Below are positions 19,832 to 29,608 of a stretch of DNA of 64,000 nt, one piece after another (position 1 is the first letter of the stretch; the number at the start of each line of letters is the position of its first letter). Made by a program: the position numbers and the translations under genes. The notes beneath the pieces are model-generated. The model saw only the letters and a list, made by a program, of their open reading frames with translations. It did no database searches and was not told where the DNA came from. The DNA is from Myxococcus stipitatus DSM 14675. GTDB taxonomy: Bacteria; Myxococcota; Myxococcia; Myxococcales; Myxococcaceae. The stretch spans positions 5,474,501 to 5,538,500 of the forward strand of contig NC_020126.1 in the NCBI RefSeq assembly GCF_000331735.1. The letters are read 5' to 3'.

Positions 19832-21064
19832 GTGACGCAGACCGACCGTTCCGTGGCACCCCAGAAGCTGGCCGCGCAGTTGCTCGAGAGCTACGAGGCG
19901 GGCTCATCGTTCTTCTTCGCCTCGCCGCGCCGCACGCTGTTGGCCCGGGGCACGTTCGCCACGGTGCCGCACGTGGGCGGGGCCAGCTCGCTGGAGCGGC
20001 TGCCGGAGCGCGTGGCGGCGGTGCTGGGCGACTCGCGGCAGGCGGACCATGACATCCCCGTGGCGGTGGGCGCGGTGCCCTTCGACGGGAGCGTGCCCGC
20101 GCAGCTCGTGGTGCCCATGACGATTCAGCGCGCGGGGCCGCTGGTGTTCGACGACGTGGCCATGCCCCTGCCCTCCCAGCCGGCGCGCTACACCGTGCAG
20201 CCGGTGCCGGAGCCCTCCGCCTACCTCGACGGCGTGGCCCAGGCGCTGAAGCTGATGGAGCACGGTCCGCTGCGCAAGGTGGTGCTGTCGCGCGCGCTGC
20301 ACCTGAGCGCGACGGCGCCCATCGACCTCCAGCGGCTGCTGCACAACCTGGCCCGGCGCAACCCGTCCGGTTACACCTTCGCGGTGGACCTGCCCTCGCG
20401 CGGGGCGGCCTTCCCCGGAGAGGGACGGCGCACGCTGATTGGCGCGAGCCCGGAGCTGCTCGTGTCGCGCTCGGGGATGCAGGTGCTGGCCAATCCCCTG
20501 GCGGGCTCGGCGGCGCGCAGCCCGGACCCGGTGGAGGACCAGCGGCGGGCCCACGCGCTGCTCCAGTCGCCCAAGGACCTGCACGAGCACGCGGTGGTCA
20601 TCGACGCGGTGGCGGAGGCGCTGCGCCCGTTCTGCAAGAGCCTGGACGTGCCCGCCGGGCCGTCGCTCGTGAACACGCAGACGATGTGGCACCTGTCCAG
20701 CCGCATCGTCGGAGAGCTGCGCGACCCGAGCATCAGCTCCGTCACGCTCGCCCTGGCGATGCACCCGACGCCGGCCGTGTGTGGCTATCCGACGGAGCTG
20801 GCCCACGCGGCCATCGGCGACATCGAGCCATTTGAGCGCGGCTACTACACGGGCGCGGTCGGATGGTGCGACGTGAATGGCGACGGACAGTGGGCGGTGA
20901 CCATCCGCTGCGCGGAGGCCGACGAGCACTCGCTGCGCCTGTTCGCGGGCGCGGGAATCGTCGCGGGCTCCAAGCCGGAGTCGGAGCTGGCGGAGACCGA
21001 GGCGAAGTTCCGGACGATGCTCCAGGCGATGGGCCTGGGCCAGGGCGTCGAGGTGAAGTCGTGA
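19832..21064 (+). CDS. mxcD: Isochorismate synthase
   Basis: The protein has 410 aa from GTG at 19832 with AGGAG 8 nt upstream ([16 protein letters not shown]); the frame extending back through mxcC is an artefact. It has a chorismate-binding domain with [10 protein letters not shown] (catalytic Lys), [34 protein letters not shown] and [12 protein letters not shown], the EntC/DhbC set. It converts chorismate to isochorismate, the first committed step to 2,3-dihydroxybenzoate. It overlaps mxcE (GTGA), so translation is coupled. Confidence 0.92.
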   Translation: MTQTDRSVAPQKLAAQLLESYEAGSSFFFASPRRTLLARGTFATVPHVGGASSLERLPERVAAVLGDSRQADHDIPVAVGAVPFDGSVPAQLVVPMTIQRAGPLVFDDVAMPLPSQPARYTVQPVPEPSAYLDGVAQALKLMEHGPLRKVVLSRALHLSATAPIDLQRLLHNLARRNPSGYTFAVDLPSRGAAFPGEGRRTLIGASPELLVSRSGMQVLANPLAGSAARSPDPVEDQRRAHALLQSPKDLHEHAVVIDAVAEALRPFCKSLDVPAGPSLVNTQTMWHLSSRIVGELRDPSISSVTLALAMHPTPAVCGYPTELAHAAIGDIEPFERGYYTGAVGWCDVNGDGQWAVTIRCAEADEHSLRLFAGAGIVAGSKPESELAETEAKFRTMLQAMGLGQGVEVKS

Positions 21065-22686
21065 GCGCCGCCGACACCCGGCTCCCCGGGTGCCCCACGT
21101 GGCCGGAGGACTTCGCGGAGCGCTACCGCCGCGCGGGCTACTGGCGGGGGGAGACCTTCGGCCGGATGTTGCGCGAGCGGGCGGAGCGCCACGGCGACCG
21201 CGTCGCGCTCGTCTCCGGCGAGGACCGGCGGACGTACCGCGAGCTGGACGCGCGGGTGGACCAGCTCGCGTCCGGGTTCAAGGCCCTGGGCATCCGCGCC
21301 CGGGACCGCGTGGTGGTGCAGCTCCCCAACGTCGCCGCCTTCCATGAGGTCTGCTTCGCCCTCTTCCGGCTGGGCGCGCTGCCCGTCTTCGCCCTCCCCG
21401 CCCACCGGGGCGCGGAGATCGGCTACTTCTGCGAGTTCACCGAGGCGGTCGCCTACGTCATCGCGGACCGCCACGGCGGGTTCGACTACCGCACGCTCGC
21501 GACCAGCGTGAAGGCGACGGTGTCGCTCCAGCACGTCATCGTCGTGGGCGACGCGGGGCCGTACACCTCGCTGGAGAGCCTCTACCGGACGCCCGAGGCG
21601 CTGGAGGAGCCGCGCCCCGACGACGTGGCCTTCTTCCAGCTCTCCGGCGGCAGCACGGGTGTGCCCAAGCTCATCCCGCGCACGCACGACGACTATCTCT
21701 ACAGCGTTCGCGCGAGCGCGGAGATCTGCCAGCTCGACGCGTCGAGCGTGTACCTCTGCGCGCTCCCCGCCGCGCACAACTTCCCCATGAGCTCGCCCGG
21801 CGTGTTCGGCACGCTCTACGCGGGCGGCACGGCGGTGCTGGCCCTTCACCCGAGCCCGGACGTGGCCTTCCCGCTCATCGCGCGGGAGAAGGTCACCATC
21901 ACCGCGCTGGTGCCGCCCCTGGCCATGGTGTGGATGGACGCGGCCAAGGCGCGCCGGCACGACCTGTCCAGCCTGAAGGTGCTCCAGGTGGGCGGCGCGA
22001 AGCTGAGCGCGGAGGCCGCCGCGCGCGTGAAGCCGGCGCTGGGCTGCACGCTCCAGCAGGTCTTCGGCATGGCGGAGGGCCTGGTGAACTACACGCGCCT
22101 GGATGACTCCGAGGAGCGCATCATCCACACCCAGGGCCGCCCCATCTGCGCCGACGACGAGGTCCGCATCGTCGACGAGGACGGCCAGGACGTGGAGGTG
22201 GGCCAGACGGGCCAGCTCTTCACGCGCGGGCCCTACACGATTCGCGGCTACTACAAGGCGGAGACCCACAACGCGCGGGCCTTCACGGCCGACGGCTTCT
22301 ACGGCACCGGCGACCTGGTGCGGATGACGGCGGACGGGTACCTGGTGGTGGAGGGCCGCGCGAAGGACCAGATCAACCGCGGCGGCGACAAGGTGGCGGC
22401 GGAGGAGATCGAGAACCACCTCCTGGCCCACCCCATGGTCCATGACGCCGCCGTCGTCTCCATGCCCGATGCCTTCCTCGGCGAGCGCACGTGCGCCTTC
22501 GTCATCGCGCGAGGGACTCCGCCTCCCACCACTTCGCTGACCTCGTTCCTGCGGGAGCGAGGCCTGGCCGCGTTCAAGATTCCGGACCGGGTCGAGTTCG
22601 TCGACACGTTCCCGAAGACCGGCGTCGGCAAGGTCAGCAAGAAAGCCCTGCGCGAGGCGCTCGTCCGCCCCGCCGTCACCCGCTGA
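21061..22686 (+). CDS. mxcE: 2,3-dihydroxybenzoate-AMP ligase
   Basis: The protein has 541 aa from GTG at 21061, overlapping the mxcD stop. It is a stand-alone aryl adenylation enzyme of the EntE/DhbE type: [22 protein letters not shown] (phosphate loop), [14 protein letters not shown] (the Asn that recognises the catechol/carboxylate), [18 protein letters not shown], and C-terminal [17 protein letters not shown] and [11 protein letters not shown] (adenylating Lys). It activates 2,3-dihydroxybenzoate with ATP and loads it on the aryl carrier domain of MxcF. Length is typical. Confidence 0.93.
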   Translation: MSAADTRLPGCPTWPEDFAERYRRAGYWRGETFGRMLRERAERHGDRVALVSGEDRRTYRELDARVDQLASGFKALGIRARDRVVVQLPNVAAFHEVCFALFRLGALPVFALPAHRGAEIGYFCEFTEAVAYVIADRHGGFDYRTLATSVKATVSLQHVIVVGDAGPYTSLESLYRTPEALEEPRPDDVAFFQLSGGSTGVPKLIPRTHDDYLYSVRASAEICQLDASSVYLCALPAAHNFPMSSPGVFGTLYAGGTAVLALHPSPDVAFPLIAREKVTITALVPPLAMVWMDAAKARRHDLSSLKVLQVGGAKLSAEAAARVKPALGCTLQQVFGMAEGLVNYTRLDDSEERIIHTQGRPICADDEVRIVDEDGQDVEVGQTGQLFTRGPYTIRGYYKAETHNARAFTADGFYGTGDLVRMTADGYLVVEGRAKDQINRGGDKVAAEEIENHLLAHPMVHDAAVVSMPDAFLGERTCAFVIARGTPPPTTSLTSFLRERGLAAFKIPDRVEFVDTFPKTGVGKVSKKALREALVRPAVTR

Positions 22687-22722
22687 CCTCTCCCCTTCTC
22701 GCTCCACCCAAGGACTTGCCCC

Positions 22723-23658
22723 ATGGCGCTTCCCGCCATCACCCCCTACCCGATGCCCGGCGTCGCCGACCTGCCGAAGAACAAGGTCGCCTGGACGCCC
22801 GACCCCAAGCGCGCGGTGCTGCTCATCCACGACATGCAGCGCTACTTCGTGGAGGCGTTCACCGCGGGCGCCTCGCCCGTCACCGAGCTGGTCTCCAACA
22901 TCCAGCAGCTGCGGCGGCACTGCGCCTCGCTCGGCATCCCCGTGGTGTTCTCCGCGCAGCCGGGCGGCCAGACGCCGGAGCAGCGCGGCCTGCTGCTCGA
23001 CTTCTGGGGCGGCGGCATCAACGGGGGCCCGCTCCAGAAGCAGATCATCGACGCGCTCACCCCGAGCGACGGCGACATCCAGCTCACCAAGTGGACCTAC
23101 AGCGCGTTCCGCCGCACGAACCTGCTGGAGACGATGCGCGAGAAGGGCAAGGACCAGCTCATCATCTGCGGCATCTACGCGCACATCGGCTGCCTCCAGA
23201 CGGCCAGCGATGGGTTCATGAGCAACATCCAGCCCTTCCTCGTCGCGGACGCACTGGGGGACTTCTCCCTCGCGCACCACCAGCTCGCGCTGAGCTACGC
23301 GGCGCAGCTCTGCGCCGTCACCACCACCGCGCACCAGGTCATCTCCGCGCTGGGGCCCGTGGCCTCCACGAGCACCTCCTCCGGACTGAGCAGCCACCAG
23401 GTCCGCGCGGACGTCGCGGAGCTGCTCCAGGTCTCCCTGATGGAGCTGGGGGAGAACGAGAACCTGCTCGAGCGCGGCATGGACTCCATCCGGCTGATGA
23501 GCCTGGTGGAGCGGTGGAGGAACGCGGGCGCGGAGGTCACCTTCGTGGAGCTGGCGGAGCGGCCCACGCTCACGGAGTGGTACGCGATTCTCGGCGCGCA
23601 GATGCTGCCTCCGCTCGCCGCGAGCACCGCCCAGGTCGCGCTCCAGCGACAGGCTTAG
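22723..23658 (+). CDS. mxcF: Isochorismatase with C-terminal aryl carrier protein
   Basis: The protein has 311 aa, ATG at 22723 after AAGGA. Residues ~1-205 form the isochorismatase domain (LLIHDMQRYFVEAF with catalytic Asp, SAQPGGQTPEQRG, LTKWTYSAF, IICGIYAHIGC). Residues ~228-305 form the aryl carrier protein with GMDSIRLM (phosphopantetheine Ser near 255). It hydrolyses isochorismate to 2,3-dihydro-2,3-dihydroxybenzoate plus pyruvate and then carries the activated catechol to MxcG. It is the EntB/DhbB bifunctional type. Confidence 0.93.
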   Translation: MALPAITPYPMPGVADLPKNKVAWTPDPKRAVLLIHDMQRYFVEAFTAGASPVTELVSNIQQLRRHCASLGIPVVFSAQPGGQTPEQRGLLLDFWGGGINGGPLQKQIIDALTPSDGDIQLTKWTYSAFRRTNLLETMREKGKDQLIICGIYAHIGCLQTASDGFMSNIQPFLVADALGDFSLAHHQLALSYAAQLCAVTTTAHQVISALGPVASTSTSSGLSSHQVRADVAELLQVSLMELGENENLLERGMDSIRLMSLVERWRNAGAEVTFVELAERPTLTEWYAILGAQMLPPLAASTAQVALQRQA

Positions 23659-23692
23659 TGGTTCGTTCCATGCCCTCATGAAGGACCTGGCG

Positions 23693-26600
23693 ATGCCCGA
23701 CTCACACGACGCACGATGGCCGCTCTCCGCGGCGCAGCACGGTATCTGGGTCGGCCAGCAGCTCGACCTCGCGAGCCCCATCTACAATGCCGGCGAGTGC
23801 ATCGAGCTTCGAGGCTCGCTCGTCGCCGAGCACTTCGAGGCGGCCGTCCGACAGACGGTCGACGAGGCGGAGGCGCTCCATGCGCGCTTCGAGACCTCGG
23901 AAGGTGGCCCGGTGCAATGGGTCAGCCCTCGGGTGGAGTGGGTGCTCCAGCAGGTCGACGTGAGCACGGCGGCCGACCCGTGGGTCGCGGCGCGGGCGTG
24001 GATGAATGAAGACCTGAAGCGCACCGTGGACCTCACTCGAGGTCCGCTGTTCGCGGAGGTCCTCTTCAGAGCGGGCCCCGAGCGGCACTTCTGGTTCCAG
24101 CGCGTCCATCACATCGCGATGGATGGCTATGGCTTCTCCCTCCTCGCGCGACGGGTGGCGGAGCTCTACACCGCGCGAGTCACGGGCCGGCCAGCGCCCG
24201 CGAGCCTCGCGCCCTTGCGGCCGGTGCTCGATGAGGATGCGGCCTACCGTGCCAGTCCGCAGTTCGAGCAGGACCGGGCCTTCTGGGTCGACCGACTCAC
24301 GGAGTCCCCGCTGCCGGTGACGCTGGCACCTCCGGCTCCGATGTCTCCGGCGTTCGTGCGCGCGACGCGGCAGCTCACATCCGTCCAGGTCGAGCGGATG
24401 CAGGGGGTCGCGCGTCCGTTGGGCCTCACCTGGCCGGACCTGGTGCTGGCCGCCGCGGCGGCGTGGATCCACCTGCGCACGGATGCTCCGGAGGTGGTGC
24501 TCGGCTTGCCGGTGATGACGCGCCTGGGGTCGGTCTCGCTGCGGGTGCCCTGCATGGCGATGAACATCGTGCCGCTGCGAGTCCCCGTCGCGCCCGGCGC
24601 CACGCTGGCGTCGCTGGCGCGGAACATCGCGTTGGAGCTGCGCTCCTCCAGGCCGCACCTGCGCTACCGCTACGAGCAGCTTCGTCGCGACCTGCGGCGG
24701 GTCGGTGGACAGCGCAAGCTGTTCGGCCCCGTCGTCAACATCATGCCGTTCGACTACGGGCTGCGCTTCTCGGGGTTGACGAGCATCGCGCACAACATCT
24801 CGGCGGGTCCGGTGGAGGACCTCTCCATCGGGGTCTATGCCCGCTCCGATGGCGGCGGCCTGCGCGTCGACTTCGATGCCAATCCGGTCTGCTACGACGC
24901 GTCGGCGGTGGATGCGCACCAGCAGGACTTCCTCGAGCGGCTCGACACGTGGCTCGCGGCGCCGGAGCAGCCGGTCCACGGCTCGGCGGCGACGGACGGC
25001 GACGGGCGCACCTTGGAGCTGTCGCTCCTCGACGGAGGCCCGCTGCCCGGGCCCGCGCACCCCGTCCTGACGCTGATTCAGCAGCGTGTCCGTGAGCAGC
25101 CGGAGTCGGTCGCGGTGGAGCACGGTGCGCATCGGCTGACCTACCAGGAGCTGTGGCAGCGGGCGCGGGAGCTCGCGGCGCGTCTCGTGACCGAGGGGGT
25201 CCGCGCCGACACGCCGGTGGCGGTGAAGGTGCCGCGAGGACTCGATGCGGTGGTCGCGTCCCTGGGCATCCTCCTTTCTGGAGCGGGCTATCTCCCGCTG
25301 GACCCGAACGGGCCCGAGTCCCGCGCGGCGGCCATCCTCGAGGATGCGGCGCCTTCGCTGATGGTCGTGCCCGCTTCAGGCACCGCTGCCAGCCCCCGGC
25401 CCGTGGGGCACCTGGCCATCGAGCGGCGTGCGGCCGTGTCAGCTCCCGCTCACGATGTCTCGGGTACGGACACCCACCCCCAGTCCGAGGGACGCCCGGC
25501 CATCGAGCAGCCCGCGGTTGTGCCAGCCTCCGCCTTCGACGCCTCGCGCACCGATGGCGAGCGGCTCGCGTATGTCATCTACACGTCCGGCTCGACGGGG
25601 CAGCCCAACGGTGTGCAGATCACCCATGGCGCGCTTGCCCACTTCGTCGCGGGGGCGACGCATCGCTATGGCCTCCATCGCGAGGACCGCGTCCTCCAGT
25701 TCGCGCCGCTGCACTTCGACGCGAGCGTCGAGGAGATCTTCCTGACGCTGTGCGCAGGCGCGCGCCTGGTGCTGCGCACGGACGAGATGCTCCAGTCCGT
25801 GCCTCGGCTCCTCGAAGCCTGCACGGCACAAGGCATCACGGTGTTGGACCTGCCCACGGCGTTCTGGCACGAGCTGGCCTACGCCGTGTCCACGGAGGCC
25901 GCGCGGCTGCCCGACTCCGTGCGAATCGTCATCATCGGAGGCGAGGCCGCGCTCCCCGAGCGCGTCGCACGCTGGCGCGCCTCCGTGCGCGCTGGCGTCC
26001 GTCTCCTCAACACCTATGGCCCCACGGAGGCCACGGTCGTCGCGACCATGGCCTCGCTCGGGGAGAGCGACACGCCGGCCCGCGTCGTCTCCAAGGGCGC
26101 CGAGGACGAGGTCCCCATCGGCTTGCCGCTCCCCGGCGTTCGCGCCGCGCTCATCGACGCACAGGGGCGACTCGTCGCCAAGGGCGCCGAAGGCGAACTC
26201 TGCCTGCTGGGCGGAGCCCTCGCGCGTGGCTATCTCGGACGCCCGGAGCTGGACCGGGCCCGCTTCATCTCGCTGAGCGCGCTGCCTGACCAGCCACGCG
26301 CCTACCGCACCGGCGACAAGGCCCGGATGCGGGAGGACGGCCAGCTCGTGTTCGTCGGCCGCGTGGACGACGAGCTGAAGATCAGCGGACACCGCATCGA
26401 CCCCTCCGAGGTGGAGACCGTGCTGCTCGGCCACCCAGGCGTGCGCGAGGCCGCGGTCGTCGGCCAGCAGCTTCCCGGTGGCTCCCGCCGCCTGTGCGCA
26501 CACGTCGTCGCGGAGGCTCCCATTCCCTCCGCCGCCGACCTGCGCAAACACCTGCTCGCGCACCTCCCCGCGCCCATGGTGCCGAGCGCCATCGTCTTCA

Positions 26601-28159
26601 CCGAACACCTGCCTCGCACCAGCACGGGGAAGATTGACCGCACGGCCCTGCGCAAGGCCGCGCCCGTCGAGCGGGCCTCCTCCACCGACCAGAACACCAC
26701 CGAGCTGGAGCGCGTGGTGCTGGGCATCTGGGAAGAGGTCCTCGGCGCAACGGACCTCACCCCGCAGGACGACTTCTTCGACCGAGGCGGTCAGTCCCTC
26801 CAGAGCATCCAGGTGGCCAACCGCCTCGGCATCGCCCTGGGACGTGAGGTCCCCGTCGCCACCGTGTTCCGCTACCCCACGGCCGCCGCCCTCGCCCAAG
26901 CGCTCGAACACGGAGACGCCGCGAGCACCAGCCCTTCGGGCCCGAACCCCGCGATGCTCGCCGACGCCGAGCTGTCCGAAGAGATCGTTCCCAAATCAAG
27001 TCACACCCCTCCGACCACGAGCTTCGAGTCACTCTTCCCGGCCCCTCGCCAGGCGCTCCTCACCGGCGCCACCGGGTTCGTCGGCGCGCACCTGCTCGAC
27101 CAACTCCTGCGCCAGACCCAAGCCCGCGTGGTCTGCCTCGTCCGAGCCCGCGACGAAGCCCAGGCCCTGGAGCGCATCCGCGCCGCCCTGACGTCACAAC
27201 AGCTCTCCACCGAGGGACTCTCCACCCGCGTCGTCGCCCTCCCGTCGGACCTCACGAAGCCGTGGCTCGGGCTCGACAAGGCGCGCTTCCACGGACTGGC
27301 CGCGGAGTGCGACGTCGTCCTCCACAACGCGGCGGTGGTGAGCGTCGTCCGGGAGTACGGCAGCGTCCAGGCCGTCAACGTCCAGGGCACTCGCGAGCTG
27401 CTGCGGCTGGCGGCCACCGCTCGCCTCAAGCCCTTCCACTACGTGTCCACGCTCGCCGTCGCGCCCCAGGCGAACGTGAGCCCGGAGGTCCCCGAGGACT
27501 TCGTCCCCGCCCACCCGGGCCTGCGTGACGGCTATCAGCAGAGCAAGTGGGTCGCGGAGCGCCTGGTCCAACAAGCCTCCGAGCGCGGCCTGCCCGTCGC
27601 CGTCTACCGCCTGGGCCGCGTCGTCGGCGCCAGCGACACCGCGCTCGTCAATCCCCAGGACCTCGTCTGGCGCATCCTGCTCGCGGGAGTCCCCTCCGGC
27701 TCGCTGCCGATGCTGGACGTCGGCGAGACGTGGACCCCCGTGGACTACGTGGCCCAGGCCATCGTCGCCCTCTCCCGCCGCGCCACGCCGGGCACCGTGT
27801 TCAACCTGACGCCCGTGCCGGATGTCCGGCTGCCGGAGCTGTTCCGCTGGGTCCGCGAGTACGGCTACCCCGTGGAGATGGCCCCCATCCCCGAGTGGCG
27901 CGCACGCGTGGCGGAGCGCGCGGGCACCGCCGACAACACCACCACGCTGGCCTTCTTCGACCTGCGCTCCGGCGACTCGGAGCCCGCCTTCGGACTCGGC
28001 CCCGTGCGCTGTCAACGCCTGCACCAGTCCCTGGAGGGCACCGGCATCACCTGTCCCCAGGCGAATCGCGACCTCTTCTTCCGATACCTCAACACCTGCG
28101 TCGCCCGCGGACTCCTTCCGCCGACGCCTGGCGCTTCCTTGGAAACGGCCACCCCGTGA
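23693..28159 (+). CDS. mxcG: Myxochelin NRPS, C-A(Lys)-PCP-reductase
   Basis: The protein has 1488 aa. The second ATG (23693) is preferred because AAGGA lies 7 nt before it; the ATG at 23678 would add MKDLA. Domains are: condensation ~10-430 (HHIAMDG near 139), adenylation ~455-960 ([11 protein letters not shown] near 629), PCP ~990-1060 (GGQSLQS) and an NADPH-dependent thioester reductase ~1110-1488 ([14 protein letters not shown]). The A-domain code reads DAEDIGTVV, which fits lysine. It couples two 2,3-dihydroxybenzoyl groups to the alpha- and epsilon-amines of lysine and releases the product as aldehyde or alcohol (myxochelin A). The stop overlaps the next start (TGATG). Confidence 0.93.
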   Translation: MPDSHDARWPLSAAQHGIWVGQQLDLASPIYNAGECIELRGSLVAEHFEAAVRQTVDEAEALHARFETSEGGPVQWVSPRVEWVLQQVDVSTAADPWVAARAWMNEDLKRTVDLTRGPLFAEVLFRAGPERHFWFQRVHHIAMDGYGFSLLARRVAELYTARVTGRPAPASLAPLRPVLDEDAAYRASPQFEQDRAFWVDRLTESPLPVTLAPPAPMSPAFVRATRQLTSVQVERMQGVARPLGLTWPDLVLAAAAAWIHLRTDAPEVVLGLPVMTRLGSVSLRVPCMAMNIVPLRVPVAPGATLASLARNIALELRSSRPHLRYRYEQLRRDLRRVGGQRKLFGPVVNIMPFDYGLRFSGLTSIAHNISAGPVEDLSIGVYARSDGGGLRVDFDANPVCYDASAVDAHQQDFLERLDTWLAAPEQPVHGSAATDGDGRTLELSLLDGGPLPGPAHPVLTLIQQRVREQPESVAVEHGAHRLTYQELWQRARELAARLVTEGVRADTPVAVKVPRGLDAVVASLGILLSGAGYLPLDPNGPESRAAAILEDAAPSLMVVPASGTAASPRPVGHLAIERRAAVSAPAHDVSGTDTHPQSEGRPAIEQPAVVPASAFDASRTDGERLAYVIYTSGSTGQPNGVQITHGALAHFVAGATHRYGLHREDRVLQFAPLHFDASVEEIFLTLCAGARLVLRTDEMLQSVPRLLEACTAQGITVLDLPTAFWHELAYAVSTEAARLPDSVRIVIIGGEAALPERVARWRASVRAGVRLLNTYGPTEATVVATMASLGESDTPARVVSKGAEDEVPIGLPLPGVRAALIDAQGRLVAKGAEGELCLLGGALARGYLGRPELDRARFISLSALPDQPRAYRTGDKARMREDGQLVFVGRVDDELKISGHRIDPSEVETVLLGHPGVREAAVVGQQLPGGSRRLCAHVVAEAPIPSAADLRKHLLAHLPAPMVPSAIVFTEHLPRTSTGKIDRTALRKAAPVERASSTDQNTTELERVVLGIWEEVLGATDLTPQDDFFDRGGQSLQSIQVANRLGIALGREVPVATVFRYPTAAALAQALEHGDAASTSPSGPNPAMLADAELSEEIVPKSSHTPPTTSFESLFPAPRQALLTGATGFVGAHLLDQLLRQTQARVVCLVRARDEAQALERIRAALTSQQLSTEGLSTRVVALPSDLTKPWLGLDKARFHGLAAECDVVLHNAAVVSVVREYGSVQAVNVQGTRELLRLAATARLKPFHYVSTLAVAPQANVSPEVPEDFVPAHPGLRDGYQQSKWVAERLVQQASERGLPVAVYRLGRVVGASDTALVNPQDLVWRILLAGVPSGSLPMLDVGETWTPVDYVAQAIVALSRRATPGTVFNLTPVPDVRLPELFRWVREYGYPVEMAPIPEWRARVAERAGTADNTTTLAFFDLRSGDSEPAFGLGPVRCQRLHQSLEGTGITCPQANRDLFFRYLNTCVARGLLPPTPGASLETATP

Positions 28160-29532
28160 TGAATCGAACCTGGACCCCCCGCACGTGGCGCGAGAAGCCC
28201 GTGAAGTACATGCCGGATGACTATCCGGACCTGCGCGCCCTCACCCGTGTCGAGTCCGAGCTGTCCAAGCTCCCTCCCCTCGTCCACCCCGCGGAGACCC
28301 GACGCCTCACCGCCGCGCTCGCCCAGGTCTCCCAGGGCAAGGCCTTCCTCCTCCAAGGCGGAGACTGCGCGGAGAGCTTCAAGGAGTTCACCACCGACAA
28401 CATCCGCGACACGTTCCGCCTCATCCTCCAGATGGCCATCGTGCTCACCTTCGCGGGGGGCCGGCCGGTGGTGAAGGTGGGCCGCATCGCGGGGCAGTTC
28501 GCCAAGCCGCGCTCCAGTCCCGTGGAGACGCTCGACGGCGTCACCCTCCCCGCGTACCGGGGCGACATCATCAACGGCATGGACTTCGACGCGGCCGAGC
28601 GCACGCCCGACCCGAAGCGCCTGCTCAAGGCCTACCACCAGTCCTCCGCCACGCTGAACCTGCTGCGGGCCTACTCCGGAGGCGGTTACGAGGACCTCTG
28701 CAACCTCCACCGCTGGACGCTCGACTTCGTCGCGGCCTCTCCCCAGGGAGAGCCCTACCGCAAGCTCGCGGACTCCATCTTCGAGTCGCTCTGCTTCATG
28801 AGCGCGCTGTGCCCCGCCCCCGACCACACCCCCGCCCCGCCCACCGTGGAGCTCTTCACCAGCCATGAAGCGCTCCTCCTCAACTTCGAGGAAGCCCTCA
28901 CGCGCCAGGAGCCCTCGACGAACCACTGGTACGACGCCTCCGCCCACATGCTCTGGATTGGCGAGCGCACCCGCCAGCTCGACGGCGGGCACGTGGAGTT
29001 CATGCGAGGTCTCCGTAACCCCATTGGCGTCAAGTGCGGCCCCACGATGGAGCCGGATGACCTGCTGCGCCTGATGGACGTGCTCAACCCGGAGGGCCTC
29101 CCAGGCCGCCTCACCCTCATCGGCCGCTTCGGCGCGGACAAGGTCGCCGATTGCCTCCCACGCCTGATGGCCGCCACGCGCCAGGACGGCCGCCCCGTCA
29201 TCTGGTCCATCGACCCGATGCACGGCAACACCCACAAGGCCAGCAACGGCTACAAGACGCGCGCCTTCGACCGGGTCCTCTCCGAGGTGAAAGGCTTCCT
29301 CCAGGTCGCCTCCGCCGAGGGCGTCCACCCGGGCGGCATCCACCTGGAGATGACGGGCCAGAACGTCACCGAGTGCCTGGGCGGCCCTCGCGCCGTCACC
29401 GAGGACGACCTTTCCAGCCGCTATCACACACATTGCGACCCGCGCCTCAACGCGGACCAGGCACTCCAGCTTTCCTTCCTCGTCGCAGAGAAACTGCACG
29501 CCCTGAAAAGCCCCCGTGCCAGGGCGGCCTAG
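28159..29532 (+). CDS. aroA5: Class II (plant-type) DAHP synthase
   Basis: The protein has 457 aa, ATG at 28159 overlapping the mxcG stop. It is a type II 3-deoxy-D-arabino-heptulosonate-7-phosphate synthase with [55 protein letters not shown] and a final [10 protein letters not shown]. It makes the first shikimate intermediate from PEP and erythrose 4-phosphate. A dedicated copy inside the siderophore operon raises chorismate supply under iron limitation. The equivalent gene in the Stigmatella aurantiaca myxochelin locus is called aroA(A5), which is the basis for the symbol. Confidence 0.92.
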   Translation: MNRTWTPRTWREKPVKYMPDDYPDLRALTRVESELSKLPPLVHPAETRRLTAALAQVSQGKAFLLQGGDCAESFKEFTTDNIRDTFRLILQMAIVLTFAGGRPVVKVGRIAGQFAKPRSSPVETLDGVTLPAYRGDIINGMDFDAAERTPDPKRLLKAYHQSSATLNLLRAYSGGGYEDLCNLHRWTLDFVAASPQGEPYRKLADSIFESLCFMSALCPAPDHTPAPPTVELFTSHEALLLNFEEALTRQEPSTNHWYDASAHMLWIGERTRQLDGGHVEFMRGLRNPIGVKCGPTMEPDDLLRLMDVLNPEGLPGRLTLIGRFGADKVADCLPRLMAATRQDGRPVIWSIDPMHGNTHKASNGYKTRAFDRVLSEVKGFLQVASAEGVHPGGIHLEMTGQNVTECLGGPRAVTEDDLSSRYHTHCDPRLNADQALQLSFLVAEKLHALKSPRARAA

Positions 29533-29547
29533 GACACCCATCAATCC

Positions 29548-29608
29548 TTGACAGCCTGTAGGCCAAGGAATACACGCACTCCGCAAATGAAAATGAAAAC
29601 CATTTTCA
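29548..29608 (+). promoter_or_regulatory. mxcH promoter with Fur box overlapping the coding start
   Basis: A consensus -35 TTGACA (29548-29553) is followed after 17 nt by a weak -10 TACACG (29571-29576). The Fur palindrome TGAAAAC-C-ATTTTCA lies at 29594-29608, 46 nt from the TTGACA start. The palindrome falls within the first codons of the most likely start (ATG 29587), so repression and coding overlap. Confidence 0.8.

Noticed and set aside
20845..23781. A 978-codon minus-strand frame opposite mxcE and mxcF
   Set aside because: Low-complexity composition, no start signal and no homology motif; the plus-strand genes account for the sequence.
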